Source: JBDNIO01 sp041688215
GTDB lineage: Bacteria > Pseudomonadota > Gammaproteobacteria > Nevskiales > Salinisphaeraceae
Reading direction: 5' to 3'
Length of the DNA: 6,378 nt
NCBI GenBank assembly: GCA_041688215.1
Contig: JBDNIO010000003.1
Span: forward strand, 1 to 6,378
Both the position numbers and the translations under genes were made by a program. A model generated the notes under the pieces. That model saw only the letters and a program-made list of their open reading frames with translations, made no database searches and had not been told where the DNA came from. Numbering within the stretch: the first letter of the stretch is position 1; the number at the start of each line of letters is the position of its first letter. Shown here piece by piece: positions 6,231-6,378 of the stretch.

Positions 6231-6378
6231 AAAAAACCTAGTGGAGTGCGTCATTCTGATTAGACCTTATACAGCCAAGAAAAACGAAAAGTCGTCATTG
6301 CGAGCCCCTCAGTCCGCCTATCGGTCGGCCACGAACCGAAATGAACGTGTGCGCTGCTTGGTAATGTCGGATACTCAG

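Overview
The window is a metal-handling stretch of a bacterial chromosome or large plasmid, most likely from a gamma- or betaproteobacterium. That placing rests on protein style, Shine-Dalgarno signals and a Fur-like site; the genus cannot be read from the sequence. Three of its six loci are broken in some way.

Layout: (1) 1-486, remnant of an IS5-family transposase on the + strand, cut by the window edge, with its middle deleted. (2) 487-715, no gene; A/T-rich tracts and short direct repeats (CGGCTTTT at 509-516 and 523-530), probably the old IS flank. (3) 716-1946, minus strand: an ArsR/SmtB metal sensor followed one base later by a CzcD-type cation diffusion facilitator. (4) 1956-2076, a divergent control region with a dyad operator over the arsR start. 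(5) 2077-3173, + strand: a permease of the PF03773 (DUF318/ArsP_1) family, broken by two deletions. (6) 3180-4887, minus strand: an MscS-family mechanosensitive channel split by a one-base frameshift. (7) 4932-5774, minus strand: an FTR1-family iron permease. (8) 5778-6131, minus strand: a secreted cupredoxin-like protein. (9) 6132-6378, the leader of the iron operon with a Fur-box-like sequence, then about 140 bases in which no gene is supported.

How they work together: two metal modules sit side by side. The first is a Zn/Cd/Co-type efflux unit, in which the sensor would leave its operator on metal binding and release its own transcript (sensor plus CDF exporter), and perhaps the divergent permease. 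The second is a probable iron-uptake operon, cupredoxin - FTR1 - MscS channel, read right to left from a promoter region with a plausible Fur site. It resembles part of the FtrABCD/EfeUOB type of ferrous iron uptake, but no P19 (FtrA), EfeB or ferredoxin (FtrD) partner is visible here.

No RNA gene, CRISPR array, origin or convincing rho-independent terminator was found. No clearly new system is present. The points most worth a second look are the operator architecture, the coupling of an MscS channel to FTR1, the cysteine-free cupredoxin, and the amount of gene decay.
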